A stretch of 64,000 nt of DNA. Origin: Clostridium sp. (GTDB taxonomy: Bacteria > Bacillota > Clostridia > Clostridiales > Clostridiaceae). The position numbers and the translations under genes were made by a program. Below, in pieces: positions 25,514-35,112 of the stretch. Each line of letters starts with the position of its first letter. Within the stretch, counting starts at the first letter, position 1. Under the pieces are notes generated by a model. It did no database searches, was not told the origin of the DNA, and worked only from the letters and a program-made list of their open reading frames with translations. Location of the stretch: assembly GCF_022482905.1 (NCBI RefSeq), contig NZ_JAKVOI010000001.1:2543958-2607957 (forward strand), in the 5' to 3' direction.

Positions 25514-26974
25514 TTATCTTCCATAAATCTCTGTAATATTTTTGATTTTATGTGCCAGCTTTTCTGTAAGCCGTCCTCTTTTTATCCTCCACTTCCAGTT
25601 TTCCCCCATGGTTGACGGAGTGTTCATTCTGGCCCCATCTCCAAGTCCGAGATAATCCTGGAGCGGTATAACTGCAAGCTCTGCCACAGAGCTTAGGGCG
25701 CCTCTTATAAAACCCCAGTTGTATCCCTCTTCTTTACTCAATCCCAAATATCTTTTTGCAAAGTCGAAGTTCTCTTTTCCGGTATTTTGAATCCACCCCA
25801 TGACAGGTTCATTGTCATGGGTTCCTGTATAGACAACACAGTTTCTTTCATGGTTGTGGGGCAGATAGATACTGTCTTTTGCTGAATCAAAGGCAAATTC
25901 CAGAACCTTCATTCCAGGATAACCCGACTCCTCACGTAATTTTATTACATCATCCGTAAGATATCCAAGATCCTCTGCTATTATATCCATATTCTTTATA
26001 TCTTCTTTAATCTTCCTGAAAAATTCTATTCCAGGGCCTTTAACCCACTTTCCATTTGCAGCAGATTTCTCTCCGCGGGGTATCTGCCAGAAGGATTCAA
26101 AACCCTTGAAATGATCTATCCTAACCACGTCATACATATCCGAATTCTTTTTAAGTCTTTCCAGCCACCACCTATATCCGCTGCTTTTCAAATAATCCCA
26201 CCTGTATACGGGATTCCCCCACAGCTGTCCCTTGTCCGAAAATTCATCCGGCGGACATCCCGATACTGCATCTGCTGAAAATACCTTCCTGTGTGACCAG
26301 GTATCTGCACTATCCTCCGCAGCGTAAATGGGAATATCCCCTATTATCTTTATGCCATTTTCATGTGCATAACTTTTAAGCTTATTCCACTGTTTGAAAA
26401 ACATGTACTGCAAAAAAATCCAGAACTTCACATCCTGATCCAATTCTATTTTGCAGTGCTGAATTTCAGAGGGTTCTCCGGACCTTATGCCTTCACTCCA
26501 ATACTGCCAGGGCTTTGAATCAAATTTCGTCTTGAGTGCCATATAGAGTGCATAGTCTTGAAGCCAGTAGCTGTTGTCCGCCCTGAATTTTTCAATATCT
26601 TTTTCATACTTTCCCCTGCTGTTTTCGTATGCAGCTTTCAGGACTTTCATCTTGTGCTCAAATATTTTCCCATAGTCGACTTTTTCAGGATCATTTCCAA
26701 AGTCAATGTTTTCGTATGCCGATTTGTCAAGGATGCCCTCTTCATTCAAGGTGTCAAGATCTATGAAATATGGATTTCCTGCAAAGGCCGAAAAAGTCTG
26801 GTACGGAGAATCTCCCATACCCGTAGGTCCAAAAGGAAGCACCTGCCAGTATTTTTGACCCGCTTCAGCAAGGAAATCCACAAATTCACAGGCACTTTTC
26901 CCAAAGGTTCCTATTCCATATGACCCTGGCAGAGATGTAATATGCATCAATATACCACTGCTTCTTCCATCCAT
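25514..26974 (-). CDS. malQ: 4-alpha-glucanotransferase (GH77)
   Basis: 486 residues from the ATG at 26974, after AAGGGGGCTTTAAA. The GH77 catalytic set is present: VVRIDHFKGF with the nucleophile Asp, DIIAEDLGYLTDDV with the acid/base Glu, and YTGTHDNEPVMGW with the third Asp. The N-terminus (GILMHITSLPGSYGIGTFG) is characteristic. It transfers alpha-1,4-glucan segments in maltodextrin and glycogen metabolism. It follows the aminotransferase gene by 28 bases, probably on the same transcript, although no metabolic link is evident. Confidence 0.95.
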   Translation of the reverse strand: MDGRSSGILMHITSLPGSYGIGTFGKSACEFVDFLAEAGQKYWQVLPFGPTGMGDSPYQTFSAFAGNPYFIDLDTLNEEGILDKSAYENIDFGNDPEKVDYGKIFEHKMKVLKAAYENSRGKYEKDIEKFRADNSYWLQDYALYMALKTKFDSKPWQYWSEGIRSGEPSEIQHCKIELDQDVKFWIFLQYMFFKQWNKLKSYAHENGIKIIGDIPIYAAEDSADTWSHRKVFSADAVSGCPPDEFSDKGQLWGNPVYRWDYLKSSGYRWWLERLKKNSDMYDVVRIDHFKGFESFWQIPRGEKSAANGKWVKGPGIEFFRKIKEDIKNMDIIAEDLGYLTDDVIKLREESGYPGMKVLEFAFDSAKDSIYLPHNHERNCVVYTGTHDNEPVMGWIQNTGKENFDFAKRYLGLSKEEGYNWGFIRGALSSVAELAVIPLQDYLGLGDGARMNTPSTMGENWKWRIKRGRLTEKLAHKIKNITEIYGR

Positions 26975-27002
26975 TTTAAAGCCCCCTTGCAAATAATAAA
27001 TT

Positions 27003-28178
27003 TTAAATATGCTGCAGGGCTTTTCCCATGCGTTCCAGAGCCATTTCTATTTTATCTACGGAATTGGCATAAGACAATCTCAGATATCCTTCTCCACAGC
27101 TTCCAAAACTTGCACCTGAAAGAGTCGCCACCCCTGCTTCATTCAGCAGATAATCTGCAAGCTGCCTGCTTTTCATGCCAGTATCTTTTATATTCGGGAA
27201 TACATAGAAGGCTCCTTCTGGTTTCCTGCAGCTGATACCCTTTATGCTGTTCAGTCCGTCTACAATAACCTGTCTTCTTTTCTTGAATTCCTCAACCATC
27301 CTGTCAACCTGATCCTGCGGTCCTATAAGTGCCTCTATACCCGCAATCTGAGTAAATCCAGCAACGCAGGAATTGGAGTTTATCATGAGGTCCGTAACTT
27401 TTTGGGCAAGTTCCCTGTTCATTATTCCATAGCCGATTCTCCATCCTGTCATTGCATAGGTCTTTGAAAAACCGTCCAGGATAATTGTCCAGTCCTTCAT
27501 GTAAGGAATGGATGCTATTGATTTTATTTGAATGTTGCCATAGTTTATTCTCGTATATATTTCATCTGACAGTATATATATATTCCTGCCTTTCACGGTT
27601 TGTGCAATGGAATTTATATCCTCCTCCGTAAGTACTCCTCCCGTCGGATTGGCAGGTGAATTTACAATTATAAGCTTTGTTCTGGACGTTATTTTGGATT
27701 TCAGCTCGTCTACATCCAGCCTGAAATTGTTATTTTCCCTGATATTCAATGACACAGGTGTACCTCCTGAAAATTCAATCATGGATTTATATATCGGGAA
27801 TCCCGGGTCGGGATATATTACCTCATCACCGGAATTTACAAGTGACAATATGGTATAGAAAATAATAGGCTTGCCACCGGGCACAACTACAACTTCCTCC
27901 GGACTTGTTTTCACGTGCTTGTGTTTTTCTGTATAATCCGCTATCGCCTCTCTTAGTGGAAGATATCCCTGGGCTGCCGAGTAGTGTGTATATCCGCTGT
28001 CCAGAGCTTTCTTACCAGCTTCTATTATATTTTTCGGTGTATCAAAATCCGGCTCACCTATTTCGAAGTGTACTACATCAATACCCTGTCTCTCAAGCTG
28101 TTTTGCTCTCGAAAGCACTTCAAAGGCAGATTCTGTCCCTAGTCTTTCCATCCTATCTGCAAATTTATTTATAAACAT
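27003..28178 (-). CDS. PLP-dependent class I aminotransferase
   Basis: 391 residues from ATG 28178 (GGGGGGAGGAT about 9 bases upstream; the in-frame GTG at 28187 is too close to it). Class I/II fold: HFEIGEPDFDTP, the GYTHYSAAQGYLPLREAIA cofactor region, VNSPANPTGGVL, and DGFSKTYAMTGWRIGYG with the Schiff-base lysine. This is the AspC/PatA-like subgroup, acting on aspartate, alanine or aromatic amino acids; specificity cannot be read from sequence. It is the first gene of a probable pair with malQ. Confidence 0.9.
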   Translation of the reverse strand: MFINKFADRMERLGTESAFEVLSRAKQLERQGIDVVHFEIGEPDFDTPKNIIEAGKKALDSGYTHYSAAQGYLPLREAIADYTEKHKHVKTSPEEVVVVPGGKPIIFYTILSLVNSGDEVIYPDPGFPIYKSMIEFSGGTPVSLNIRENNNFRLDVDELKSKITSRTKLIIVNSPANPTGGVLTEEDINSIAQTVKGRNIYILSDEIYTRINYGNIQIKSIASIPYMKDWTIILDGFSKTYAMTGWRIGYGIMNRELAQKVTDLMINSNSCVAGFTQIAGIEALIGPQDQVDRMVEEFKKRRQVIVDGLNSIKGISCRKPEGAFYVFPNIKDTGMKSRQLADYLLNEAGVATLSGASFGSCGEGYLRLSYANSVDKIEMALERMGKALQHI

Positions 28179-28323
28179 CTTTTTCACATCCTCCCCCCAA
28201 TTTCTAATGAAAACATTTTACTTTCTTGGAAGTATTATATCACAATATATATGTTTTCAAGTATAAATATACATTAAGTTGAACAATATAATAGTAAAAA
28301 TAAAATAGGAGGGAAATTTACTT

Positions 28324-28482
28324 ATGGCCAAAGCAGGTATGAGAAGACCGGATCCAAGTGATCCTCACGGTACTGAAAGCAATAAAAAAATGAAATTTCC
28401 AAAAAACAATGGCTCTCCTGTTGGAGAAATTCAGGGGAAGGCCAAGACCGGCAACAAAAAAGCCGATCCAATAGAGGAGTGA
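28324..28482 (+). CDS. Small basic protein, first of a tandem pair
   Basis: 52 residues (MAKAGMRRPDPSDPHG to ADPIEE), too short for routine gene calls. Translation is supported by TAGGAGGGA upstream and by close coupling to the next small gene. The peptide is hydrophilic, rich in Lys, Gly, Asn and Pro, with no hydrophobic core, so it is probably unstructured. Such proteins are common among minor small spore proteins of clostridia, but I cannot assign a named family. The pair ends before a terminator. Confidence 0.6.
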   Translation: MAKAGMRRPDPSDPHGTESNKKMKFPKNNGSPVGEIQGKAKTGNKKADPIEE

Positions 28483-28488
28483 TTCATA

Positions 28489-28623
28489 ATGGCTAAAGAC
28501 AGTCAGATAGACAAAAAGGAAGTAAGAGAGAGAAAATGCAGCGGACAGACACCTTTAACACGTGAGGCCCAAAATGGCAACCGGAATGCAAAGAAACATT
28601 CTATAAAAAGCAATCACAGTTAG
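28489..28623 (+). CDS. Small basic protein, second of a tandem pair
   Basis: 44 residues (MAKDSQIDKKEVRERKC to IKSNHS). The start lies 6 bases after the stop of the first small gene, and that gene's end supplies its ribosome site (GAGGAGTGATT). It is strongly basic and polar with one cysteine. Both genes begin MAK, but the rest differs. Close spacing and matched composition suggest a co-expressed pair, possibly spore-associated. No family recognised. Confidence 0.58.
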   Translation: MAKDSQIDKKEVRERKCSGQTPLTREAQNGNRNAKKHSIKSNHS

Positions 28624-28652
28624 AAAAACAATGCAGCTTTTAGAGCTGCATT
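28624..28652 (-). terminator. Terminator of the garR operon
   Basis: AATGCAGCT (28630-28638) pairs with AGCTGCATT (28644-28652). On the minus strand it is followed by GTTTTT, 14 bases past the dehydrogenase stop. It may also slow transcription from the small tandem genes. Confidence 0.82.
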
Positions 28653-28665
28653 ATCTGTTTACTAT

Positions 28666-29619
28666 TTAATATCCCGCCGATCGGTTTACAATATTCACAA
28701 CATCTTTTCCACCGACAAAGGCCTCAAGATTACTTATAGCCAATCTTACAATTCTCTTATAAGTTTCATGAAGGCTGTACCCACCGGAAACATGCGGTGT
28801 AATGACAGCATTCTTCATCCTCCAGAGTCTGTGTCCTTCCGGAAGAGGTTCAGGATCTGTAACATCCAATGCGGCCCCTAGAAGATGTCCATTTTCAAGG
28901 GCATCACAGAGTGCATCAGTATCAATAGCATTTCCACGCCCGACATTAATAAGCACGGCATCTTTTTTCATCAGCTTCAGTGTCCTCTCATTTATAATCT
29001 TGTTTGTAAGCTTTGTAGCCGGCAGACTCAAAGTCACGATATCTGCCCGAGGCAGTAAAGTTTCAAGATCGTCCATGAAATGAAGCTCATCCAGATAATC
29101 CGGTTTGCTTGGATTTTTACGCCTAACTCCTATAGTATAGGCTCCAAGTGCCTTAACTCTTTTGGCAAATTCGCCTCCTATATCACCAAGCCCGATAATC
29201 AAAGCCGTAGATCTGTAAATTGATTTTACCTCTCCCTCATATTTCCATATATGTTTTGCCTGATCATCCCTGTACAAATGGAGCTTTTTATAAAGCTCGA
29301 ATAAAACAGCAAGCATGTACTCGGATATTGCCAGGCCGTATGACCCGGATGCATTTGTAAGCACAGCATCCTCCGGAAGTACATCTTTATCTGTATATTT
29401 TCCTACTCCGGCACTTTCAAGCTGAAGCCATTCAAGATTTTCAGATCCCTTTACCATATCTACAGGTGGATTTCCAATAATAATATTGGCAGCCTGTACC
29501 TGTTCTCTTTCAACTGTTTTAGGTGTTTCATACACATAATCAGCAGATATATCTTTTTGCTCCAAAAGTTTTTTATTTTTTTCCTCAAGCGGAATCAGTA
29601 CAAGAATATTTCGCTTCAT
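28666..29619 (-). CDS. D-isomer 2-hydroxyacid dehydrogenase
   Basis: 317 residues. The NAD-binding motif ALIIGLGDIGGEFAKR (GxGxxG) and the catalytic trio Arg (VNVGRGNAID), Glu (DVTDPEPLPEG) and His (ITPHVSGG) are intact, so it is an active reductase or dehydrogenase of a 2-hydroxy acid. It follows garR with 79 bases between, containing a weak hairpin. In the aldarate context it may reduce hydroxypyruvate (the isomer of tartronate semialdehyde) or oxidise D-glycerate. It has RBS AGAGGTGA. Confidence 0.87.
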   Translation of the reverse strand: MKRNILVLIPLEEKNKKLLEQKDISADYVYETPKTVEREQVQAANIIIGNPPVDMVKGSENLEWLQLESAGVGKYTDKDVLPEDAVLTNASGSYGLAISEYMLAVLFELYKKLHLYRDDQAKHIWKYEGEVKSIYRSTALIIGLGDIGGEFAKRVKALGAYTIGVRRKNPSKPDYLDELHFMDDLETLLPRADIVTLSLPATKLTNKIINERTLKLMKKDAVLINVGRGNAIDTDALCDALENGHLLGAALDVTDPEPLPEGHRLWRMKNAVITPHVSGGYSLHETYKRIVRLAISNLEAFVGGKDVVNIVNRSAGY

Positions 29620-29643
29620 AACTATTCACCTCTTGTTATCAAA

Positions 29644-29679
29644 ATAATAAAGGCAGGCTCACTCAATACAAGCCTACCT
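29644..29679 (-). terminator. Weak hairpin between garR and the dehydrogenase gene
   Basis: AGGCAGGCT (29651-29659) pairs with AGCCTACCT (29671-29679), with one G-T pair, and on the minus strand it is followed by TTATTATTTT. It is probably a partial terminator or an mRNA end that lowers expression of the downstream gene. Confidence 0.5.
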
Positions 29680-29698
29680 CTATTTTAAACATATTCAA

Positions 29699-30583
29699 TT
29701 ATTTAGCAACTTCAACATTTGCCAATTTCTCGTAGAACTTTACAATAGCCGAGTGATCACTCTGTCCCTCACCGTCCAGGTGAAGATTTCTGAGTATCTC
29801 AAGCACCTGACTTGTAAGGAACAGCGGAGCACCCACTCCTGCTCCAGTTTCGACTGCATTGGTCAGATCCTTTATGTGAAGATCAATTTTGAATCCAGGT
29901 TTGAAATTTCTGTCAAGAACCATCGGTGCTTTTGCATCAAGTACAGTACTTCCTGCAAGTCCTCCACGGATGGCATTATAAATAAGCTCCGGAGATACAC
30001 CAGCTTTTGTACCAAGTACAAATGCTTCGGACATGGCTGCTATATTAAGTGCAACTATAACCTGATTTGCAAGCTTTGTTACATTTCCAGCTCCAATATC
30101 GCCGCATAATACTACACTCGTACCCATTTTCAAAAGCAGATCCTTGAATTTATTGAAAGTTTCTTCTTTTCCCCCTACCATTATGGATAAAGTTCCATCA
30201 ATAGCTTTTGGTTCTCCACCACTTACCGGGGCATCCAGCATATCTACTCCCTGTTTTTCCAGTTTTTCAGCCACTTCTCTCGAAACGAGAGGTGCTATGG
30301 AACTCATGTCAATAAGTACAGAACCCTTTTTTATTCCTTCCGCAACACCGTTTTCTCCAAAAACAACCTGTTTAACCTGTGGAGAATTAGGAAGCATTGT
30401 TATCACAACATCACTTTTCGATGCAACATCCTTTGCTGAAGTGCCAGCTTCGGCTCCAGTTTTTACGACTTCATCAACTGATGCTTTGTTAATATCGAAC
30501 ACTACAAGGTCATAGCCTGCCTTGACTAAATTCTTCGACATTGGTTTTCCCATAATTCCAAGTCCTATAAATCCTATTTTCAT
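29699..30583 (-). CDS. garR: Tartronate semialdehyde reductase
   Basis: 294 residues. A beta-hydroxyacid dehydrogenase: N-terminal KIGFIGLGIMGKPMSKNL (NAD binding), DAPVSGGEPKAIDGTLSIMVGG (substrate binding), and GAGNVTKLANQVIVALNIAA with the catalytic lysine. This matches GarR/GlxR, which reduces tartronate semialdehyde to D-glycerate in glucarate and galactarate breakdown. Its own promoter (30622-30703) shares the regulon element. RBS CAGGAGGA precedes the ATG. Confidence 0.93.
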   Translation of the reverse strand: MKIGFIGLGIMGKPMSKNLVKAGYDLVVFDINKASVDEVVKTGAEAGTSAKDVASKSDVVITMLPNSPQVKQVVFGENGVAEGIKKGSVLIDMSSIAPLVSREVAEKLEKQGVDMLDAPVSGGEPKAIDGTLSIMVGGKEETFNKFKDLLLKMGTSVVLCGDIGAGNVTKLANQVIVALNIAAMSEAFVLGTKAGVSPELIYNAIRGGLAGSTVLDAKAPMVLDRNFKPGFKIDLHIKDLTNAVETGAGVGAPLFLTSQVLEILRNLHLDGEGQSDHSAIVKFYEKLANVEVAK

Positions 30584-30621
30584 ATGTTGATCCTCCTGTA
30601 CTTTAAATTTATACTAACATT

Positions 30622-30703
30622 ATCTTACTTTTGTATATACCAATCAATATTCATTTGCACAAATATCAACAGCCATCACCAATGTGTTTTATATATATGC
30701 ATA
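30622..30703 (-). promoter_or_regulatory. Aldarate-regulon promoter 1 (garR)
   Basis: Minus strand: box TTTGTGCAAATGAATATTG (30663-30645), whose last six bases (ATATTG) stand in the -35 position. After 17 bases comes -10 TAAGAT (30627-30622). A second box, palindrome TATGCATA (30696-30703), has its TGCA core 42 bp upstream of the core in the first box. The same layout occurs before five other units of this cluster. Confidence 0.82.
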
Positions 30704-30718
30704 AATAAAATTCAAAGA

Positions 30719-32242
30719 TCATGTAATTGGAGCAGGATTGAATATTCCAAGAGCATTGTAAAGTCCATGAATATCTGCATAGGTTTTCTTTGTTCCACTG
30801 GCAACCCCCAGAATCAAATTAAATAATTCCCACCCTACTTCTTCGATGCTCTTTTCCCCGCTTGCTATTCTTCCTGCATCAAGATCTATCAAGTCATTCC
30901 ATTTTTCCTTGAGAGTTGTATTGCTTGAGACCTTTATAACAGGTGCCACTCTTAAATTGTAGGTTGTACCTCTTCCTGTAGTAAATACTTGTAATGTCAT
31001 GCCGGAAGAAAGCTGCATAGTACCACATACGAAATCACTGGCAGGCGTTGCAGCATAGGTCATACCTTTCTTTTTGATTCTCTCTCCAGGAGAAAGTACG
31101 TCAACTATGCTGGTACTTCCCGATTTGGCTACAGACCCCAAAGCTTTATCAACCACATTTGAAAGTCCTCCCTTTTTATTGCCTGGTGAGGGATTTGCAT
31201 CTCTATCCACATGGGATTCGTCGAGATATCTATCATACCATTTCATTTCTCTTACAAGTTTTGCAAGGACTTCATCATTGGCTGTTCTCGGTGCCAGAAG
31301 ATGAACCGCATCTCTAATTTCAGTTACTTCTGAAAACATTGCCTTCGCACCAGCCCTTACAAGTAAATCTGCTGCAAATCCAACAGCAGGATTTGCAGTG
31401 ATCCCGGAAAATGCATCACTTCCACCACATTGAAGTCCAACTACCAAATCGGATACAGGACATTGAACACGCGTTCTGGAATTCAATTTTTCAAGTTTCC
31501 TGTCCGCCTTTCTCATTATTTCGTTAATCATCTCCTCAAATCCATGACATTCCTGTAAAATTACAAGATCATCATTTTCTATTCTGGGGAAAAGTATCGT
31601 CGGTACCAATTTTTCACACCCAAGGCATACTGTCAGCAGCTGACCTCCAAAATTTGGATTCCTCGATAAATTTCTTATGGTCCTTATGGGAATTTCTGCA
31701 TTATCCCCATGTATGGCAACTCCACATCCATAAAGATGATTAAGTGCAACAACATCATCTACATTCCCGTATTTTGGAAGCAGCTCCCTCCTTATCTTGT
31801 CTATGGCAACATTGACTACACCTTCCGAACATTGAACAGTAGTTGTAATACCCAGTATATTTTTAGTTCCGACGCTTCCGTCTTCATTTCTATATCCCAT
31901 GAAGGTATAACCTTCAAGTGGCTCGTAGTCATCAATCATATGTCCACTTTTCAGCTCATCAAGGGAATGCGCTTTTGGAAGCCGCACTTTATCTTCACGA
32001 AGCCAGCTGCCTTTTTCCAGATCACATTCTGCATATCCAATTATCTCGCCATATCTTATGATAGGCTCATCCTTTGATATATCCTTCAATACTACCTTGT
32101 TTGCCTGTGGTACATCAGAAAGAAGTTTAAGTCCATCATCAAATACAACTCCTTTTTTCAATCCATTCTTATTAGCTATTATAGCTACATTATCACTGGG
32201 ATTGACTTTGATGTACAAAGGAAATATCTGTTCATCTTTCAT
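30719..32242 (-). CDS. garD: Galactarate dehydratase
   Basis: 507 residues, full length for the UxaA/GarD family. An N-terminal SAF-like domain ([19 protein letters not shown]) leads into the catalytic part: [54 protein letters not shown] and [21 protein letters not shown], with the conserved cysteines and histidines of the metal site. It dehydrates galactarate to 5-keto-4-deoxy-glucarate. It is the last gene of the unit that starts with gudD (36462), 3 bases after the second gudD gene. Confidence 0.93.
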   Translation of the reverse strand: MKDEQIFPLYIKVNPSDNVAIIANKNGLKKGVVFDDGLKLLSDVPQANKVVLKDISKDEPIIRYGEIIGYAECDLEKGSWLREDKVRLPKAHSLDELKSGHMIDDYEPLEGYTFMGYRNEDGSVGTKNILGITTTVQCSEGVVNVAIDKIRRELLPKYGNVDDVVALNHLYGCGVAIHGDNAEIPIRTIRNLSRNPNFGGQLLTVCLGCEKLVPTILFPRIENDDLVILQECHGFEEMINEIMRKADRKLEKLNSRTRVQCPVSDLVVGLQCGGSDAFSGITANPAVGFAADLLVRAGAKAMFSEVTEIRDAVHLLAPRTANDEVLAKLVREMKWYDRYLDESHVDRDANPSPGNKKGGLSNVVDKALGSVAKSGSTSIVDVLSPGERIKKKGMTYAATPASDFVCGTMQLSSGMTLQVFTTGRGTTYNLRVAPVIKVSSNTTLKEKWNDLIDLDAGRIASGEKSIEEVGWELFNLILGVASGTKKTYADIHGLYNALGIFNPAPIT

Positions 32243-32245
32243 TAT

Positions 32246-33598
32246 CTATTCACTCCTTACCATGCACGGTTTTTTACTATCAAACTTCCATCCAGGGATC
32301 AAATACTGCATGGCCAGTGCATCATTACGATCTCCTGAATCCAGCCTTTCATAGAGTTTGTTTGCCTCTGATACTTTATCCATATCTATATCTATTCCCA
32401 ATCCTGGCCTCTTTGGAACTTCTATATATCCGTTTTTAATACTCAGCGGATTTTTTACAATATGCTGGCCATCCTGCCAAATCCAATGTGTGTCCATTGC
32501 TGTAATATGTCCGGGTGCTGCTGCCGCAACATGTATATACATGGCAAGAGAAATATCAAAATGGTTGTTTGAATGTGAGCCCCAAGTCATCCCCCAGTCA
32601 TTACACAATTGAGCAACACGTACTGAACCATTCATGGTCCAGAAATGGGGATCAGCAAGAGGTATATCTACAGCTCCCAGAATAATTGAATGATAATATT
32701 GAGGCCAATTTGTTGCAATCATGTTTGTAGCAACCTTGAAGCCTGTTGCCTTTTTAAATTCATTTATTATCTCTCTTCCTGAATATCCTCTCTCTGCTCC
32801 ACATGGATCTTCAACATAAGATAATGTATTTCTCATATCTTTGCATAATTTTATCGCCTGATTCAGCGACCATGCACCATTGGGATCTATATTGAATACA
32901 CATTCCGGAAAGGATTTCTTCAAAGCCATCATGGTTTCCATTTCTGCTTCACCTTTAAAAACTCCGCCTTTAAGCTTGAAATTCCCAAAGCCATATTTCT
33001 CCTTAAGTACCTGAGCTTCTTCTACAACAGCCTCCGTTGTCAAGGCAGATCTTCGCCTTGTTCTAAACCATATATCATTATTGTCAGATTCATCTATATA
33101 TGGCAGATCCGTTTTATCCTTATCACCAATATAAAACAAATACCCTAATACAAGTACTTTATCTCTCTGAATTCCATCGCCAAGAAGTGAAGCCACCGGC
33201 AAATTCATATATTTCCCCAATAGATCCAAAAGTGCCGATTCTACAGCCGTTTCCGCTTTTACAACAAATTTCATATTCTTTAAATTTAATCCCTGAAGTC
33301 CCCTTCCATCATTTCCGGCAGCCTGATACCCTCCATTACGTATCAGATTTAATATATTTCTATAATCGCCTATCTGTCTGCCTATCACAAGTGGTATATA
33401 ACTTTCCAATGTTTTCGTAATATCATTACCGCCATGTACCTCACCCAGTCCTATATTCCCGGAGTTATCTTTGAGTATTACTATATTACGTGTAAAAATC
33501 GGACCATGGGCTCCACTCAATGTCAAAAGCATACTGTCATACCCAGCTACAGGAATGACTTTCATATCTACTATTTCAGGTGTACCTCTCATCAACAT
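32246..33598 (-). CDS. gudD: Glucarate dehydratase, copy 1
   Basis: 450 residues from the ATG at 33598; AAAGGAGG lies just upstream, and a longer reading would hide it. This is an enolase-superfamily enzyme with the GlucD set intact: [10 protein letters not shown] (Lys-x-Lys), [36 protein letters not shown] and [13 protein letters not shown] (catalytic His). It dehydrates D-glucarate or L-idarate to 5-keto-4-deoxy-glucarate. It is about 60% similar by eye to the second copy at 35113. Lies between the DASS permease and garD in one operon. Confidence 0.92.
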   Translation of the reverse strand: MLMRGTPEIVDMKVIPVAGYDSMLLTLSGAHGPIFTRNIVILKDNSGNIGLGEVHGGNDITKTLESYIPLVIGRQIGDYRNILNLIRNGGYQAAGNDGRGLQGLNLKNMKFVVKAETAVESALLDLLGKYMNLPVASLLGDGIQRDKVLVLGYLFYIGDKDKTDLPYIDESDNNDIWFRTRRRSALTTEAVVEEAQVLKEKYGFGNFKLKGGVFKGEAEMETMMALKKSFPECVFNIDPNGAWSLNQAIKLCKDMRNTLSYVEDPCGAERGYSGREIINEFKKATGFKVATNMIATNWPQYYHSIILGAVDIPLADPHFWTMNGSVRVAQLCNDWGMTWGSHSNNHFDISLAMYIHVAAAAPGHITAMDTHWIWQDGQHIVKNPLSIKNGYIEVPKRPGLGIDIDMDKVSEANKLYERLDSGDRNDALAMQYLIPGWKFDSKKPCMVRSE

Positions 33599-33609
33599 AC
33601 AACCTCCTT

Positions 33610-35049
33610 TTAATACATTCCTATCAATTTCCACCACGCCATTCCAAAAACAAGAAGAATTACGAGATGTACTATTGACACAATAAAACCAACAAACCAC
33701 CAGGTTCTCTGTTCAACATATCCTTCAGAAAAATATACACCTCCCTGTGCTATCCCATAATGGGTCAGTCCTGAACTTAAAGCTGATATATCCACCAGTA
33801 AAAATACAGATAATACCGGAGGTGCACCAATACTCAGCAATATTGTTAGAAATGCTGTAAATAATGCTGTAAAATGCACCATATTACTTGCAAACAAATA
33901 GTGCAGATAATACATTGAAATACAAATTATGACTAATGCAGAAAGCCATGATATACCCTGTATATAATTAGTAACTATACTGCTTATCCACTTAATTATT
34001 CCCAGCTTGTTGAGCTGTCCAGCCATCATCATAAAAGCACCAAGCCATATAACAAGATTCCAGATCCCTCTTTTCCCGGTAAATTCTTCCCAGGATACAA
34101 TTCCCGATGCTATTAATATTATCAGTCCCAAAACACTTACTGTTGTTGCGTCAATATTTAATTTAGATCCAAATATCCATAGGGCCACTACAATAATAAA
34201 TACACCTACCACAAATTTTTCGGATTTTTTCATGGAGCCCAGCTGCCTTAAATTGTCGCTCATCAATTTTTCGACATTGTCCAGCTTTTTTATTTCAGGC
34301 GGGCATATAAAATAAATAATTACTGGTACAACTATAAAATTTATCAATACCGGTACTATGCCCACTAAAAGCCACAAACCAAAAGTTATATCTGTTTTCA
34401 CTCCCAAGTCCCTGGCCATGGCAATAGCTAATAAATTTACTGCAGAAGATGTAACAAACAATGATGATGAAATAAGATTGCTGTGTATGGCTGTGAGCAT
34501 TAAAAAAGTGCCTGCCTTCTTTTCCGTGCCATCCCCAGCTCTTGAGCCATAAGCTTCTGAAAGTGCCTTCGCAATTGGCAGTATTATTCCTGTAGATCTT
34601 GAAGTCGCACTTGGAATCAACATGCTAAGTATCCCTTCACATAGTACCAATGAATATCCGACGCCTATTGTCCTCCTTCCTATCTTCCTAATTATATTGT
34701 AAGCCAGACGCTTTCCAAGTCCTGTCTTTGTTATACCTATGGAAAGACAGTCCGCACAGACTATCAGCCAGATGAGTCCTTCACTATATGAAGAAAAAGC
34801 TTCTTTAGTTGTTATAATATGTGTACAGGTTAATATGAATATTCCAATAAAAGAAGCCAAGCCCAATGACACTGCTCCAAGAGCACATGCTACTATAATA
34901 GAAACAAATATCGCCAGGAGATACCAACCATTTATGGGCACTGAATCCGGTCTTGGCACAAGACAAATCAATATCCCAACCAGAATTGAAACCATCAGGG
35001 GCTTAAACCTGATATTGGGCTTGAATGATGATTCTACTATATTCGGCAT
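33610..35049 (-). CDS. DASS-family anion/Na+ symporter, candidate aldarate permease
   Basis: 479 residues with 11-13 hydrophobic segments. Divalent-anion:Na+ symporter features are [19 protein letters not shown] (the SNT-like first motif), [20 protein letters not shown], and a second-half counterpart with [22 protein letters not shown] proteins carry dicarboxylates such as malate, succinate or tartrate. Here it is sandwiched between two glucarate dehydratase genes, so it is the prime candidate for glucarate/galactarate import, a job done by an MFS GudP in E. coli. RBS AAGGAGAGA. Confidence 0.85.
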   Translation of the reverse strand: MPNIVESSFKPNIRFKPLMVSILVGILICLVPRPDSVPINGWYLLAIFVSIIVACALGAVSLGLASFIGIFILTCTHIITTKEAFSSYSEGLIWLIVCADCLSIGITKTGLGKRLAYNIIRKIGRRTIGVGYSLVLCEGILSMLIPSATSRSTGIILPIAKALSEAYGSRAGDGTEKKAGTFLMLTAIHSNLISSSLFVTSSAVNLLAIAMARDLGVKTDITFGLWLLVGIVPVLINFIVVPVIIYFICPPEIKKLDNVEKLMSDNLRQLGSMKKSEKFVVGVFIIVVALWIFGSKLNIDATTVSVLGLIILIASGIVSWEEFTGKRGIWNLVIWLGAFMMMAGQLNKLGIIKWISSIVTNYIQGISWLSALVIICISMYYLHYLFASNMVHFTALFTAFLTILLSIGAPPVLSVFLLVDISALSSGLTHYGIAQGGVYFSEGYVEQRTWWFVGFIVSIVHLVILLVFGMAWWKLIGMY

Positions 35050-35112
35050 GATAATTCTCTCCTTATAACAATTTAGCTAACACAACATGTGCTAGCTAAT
35101 TAGAATTACATT

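Noticed and set aside
30645-30663. Reading the TTTGTGCAA boxes as sigma-54 promoters
   Set aside because: No GG stands 10 bases before the GC in any of the six sites, and a sigma-70-type -10 is found 17 bp downstream in all of them.
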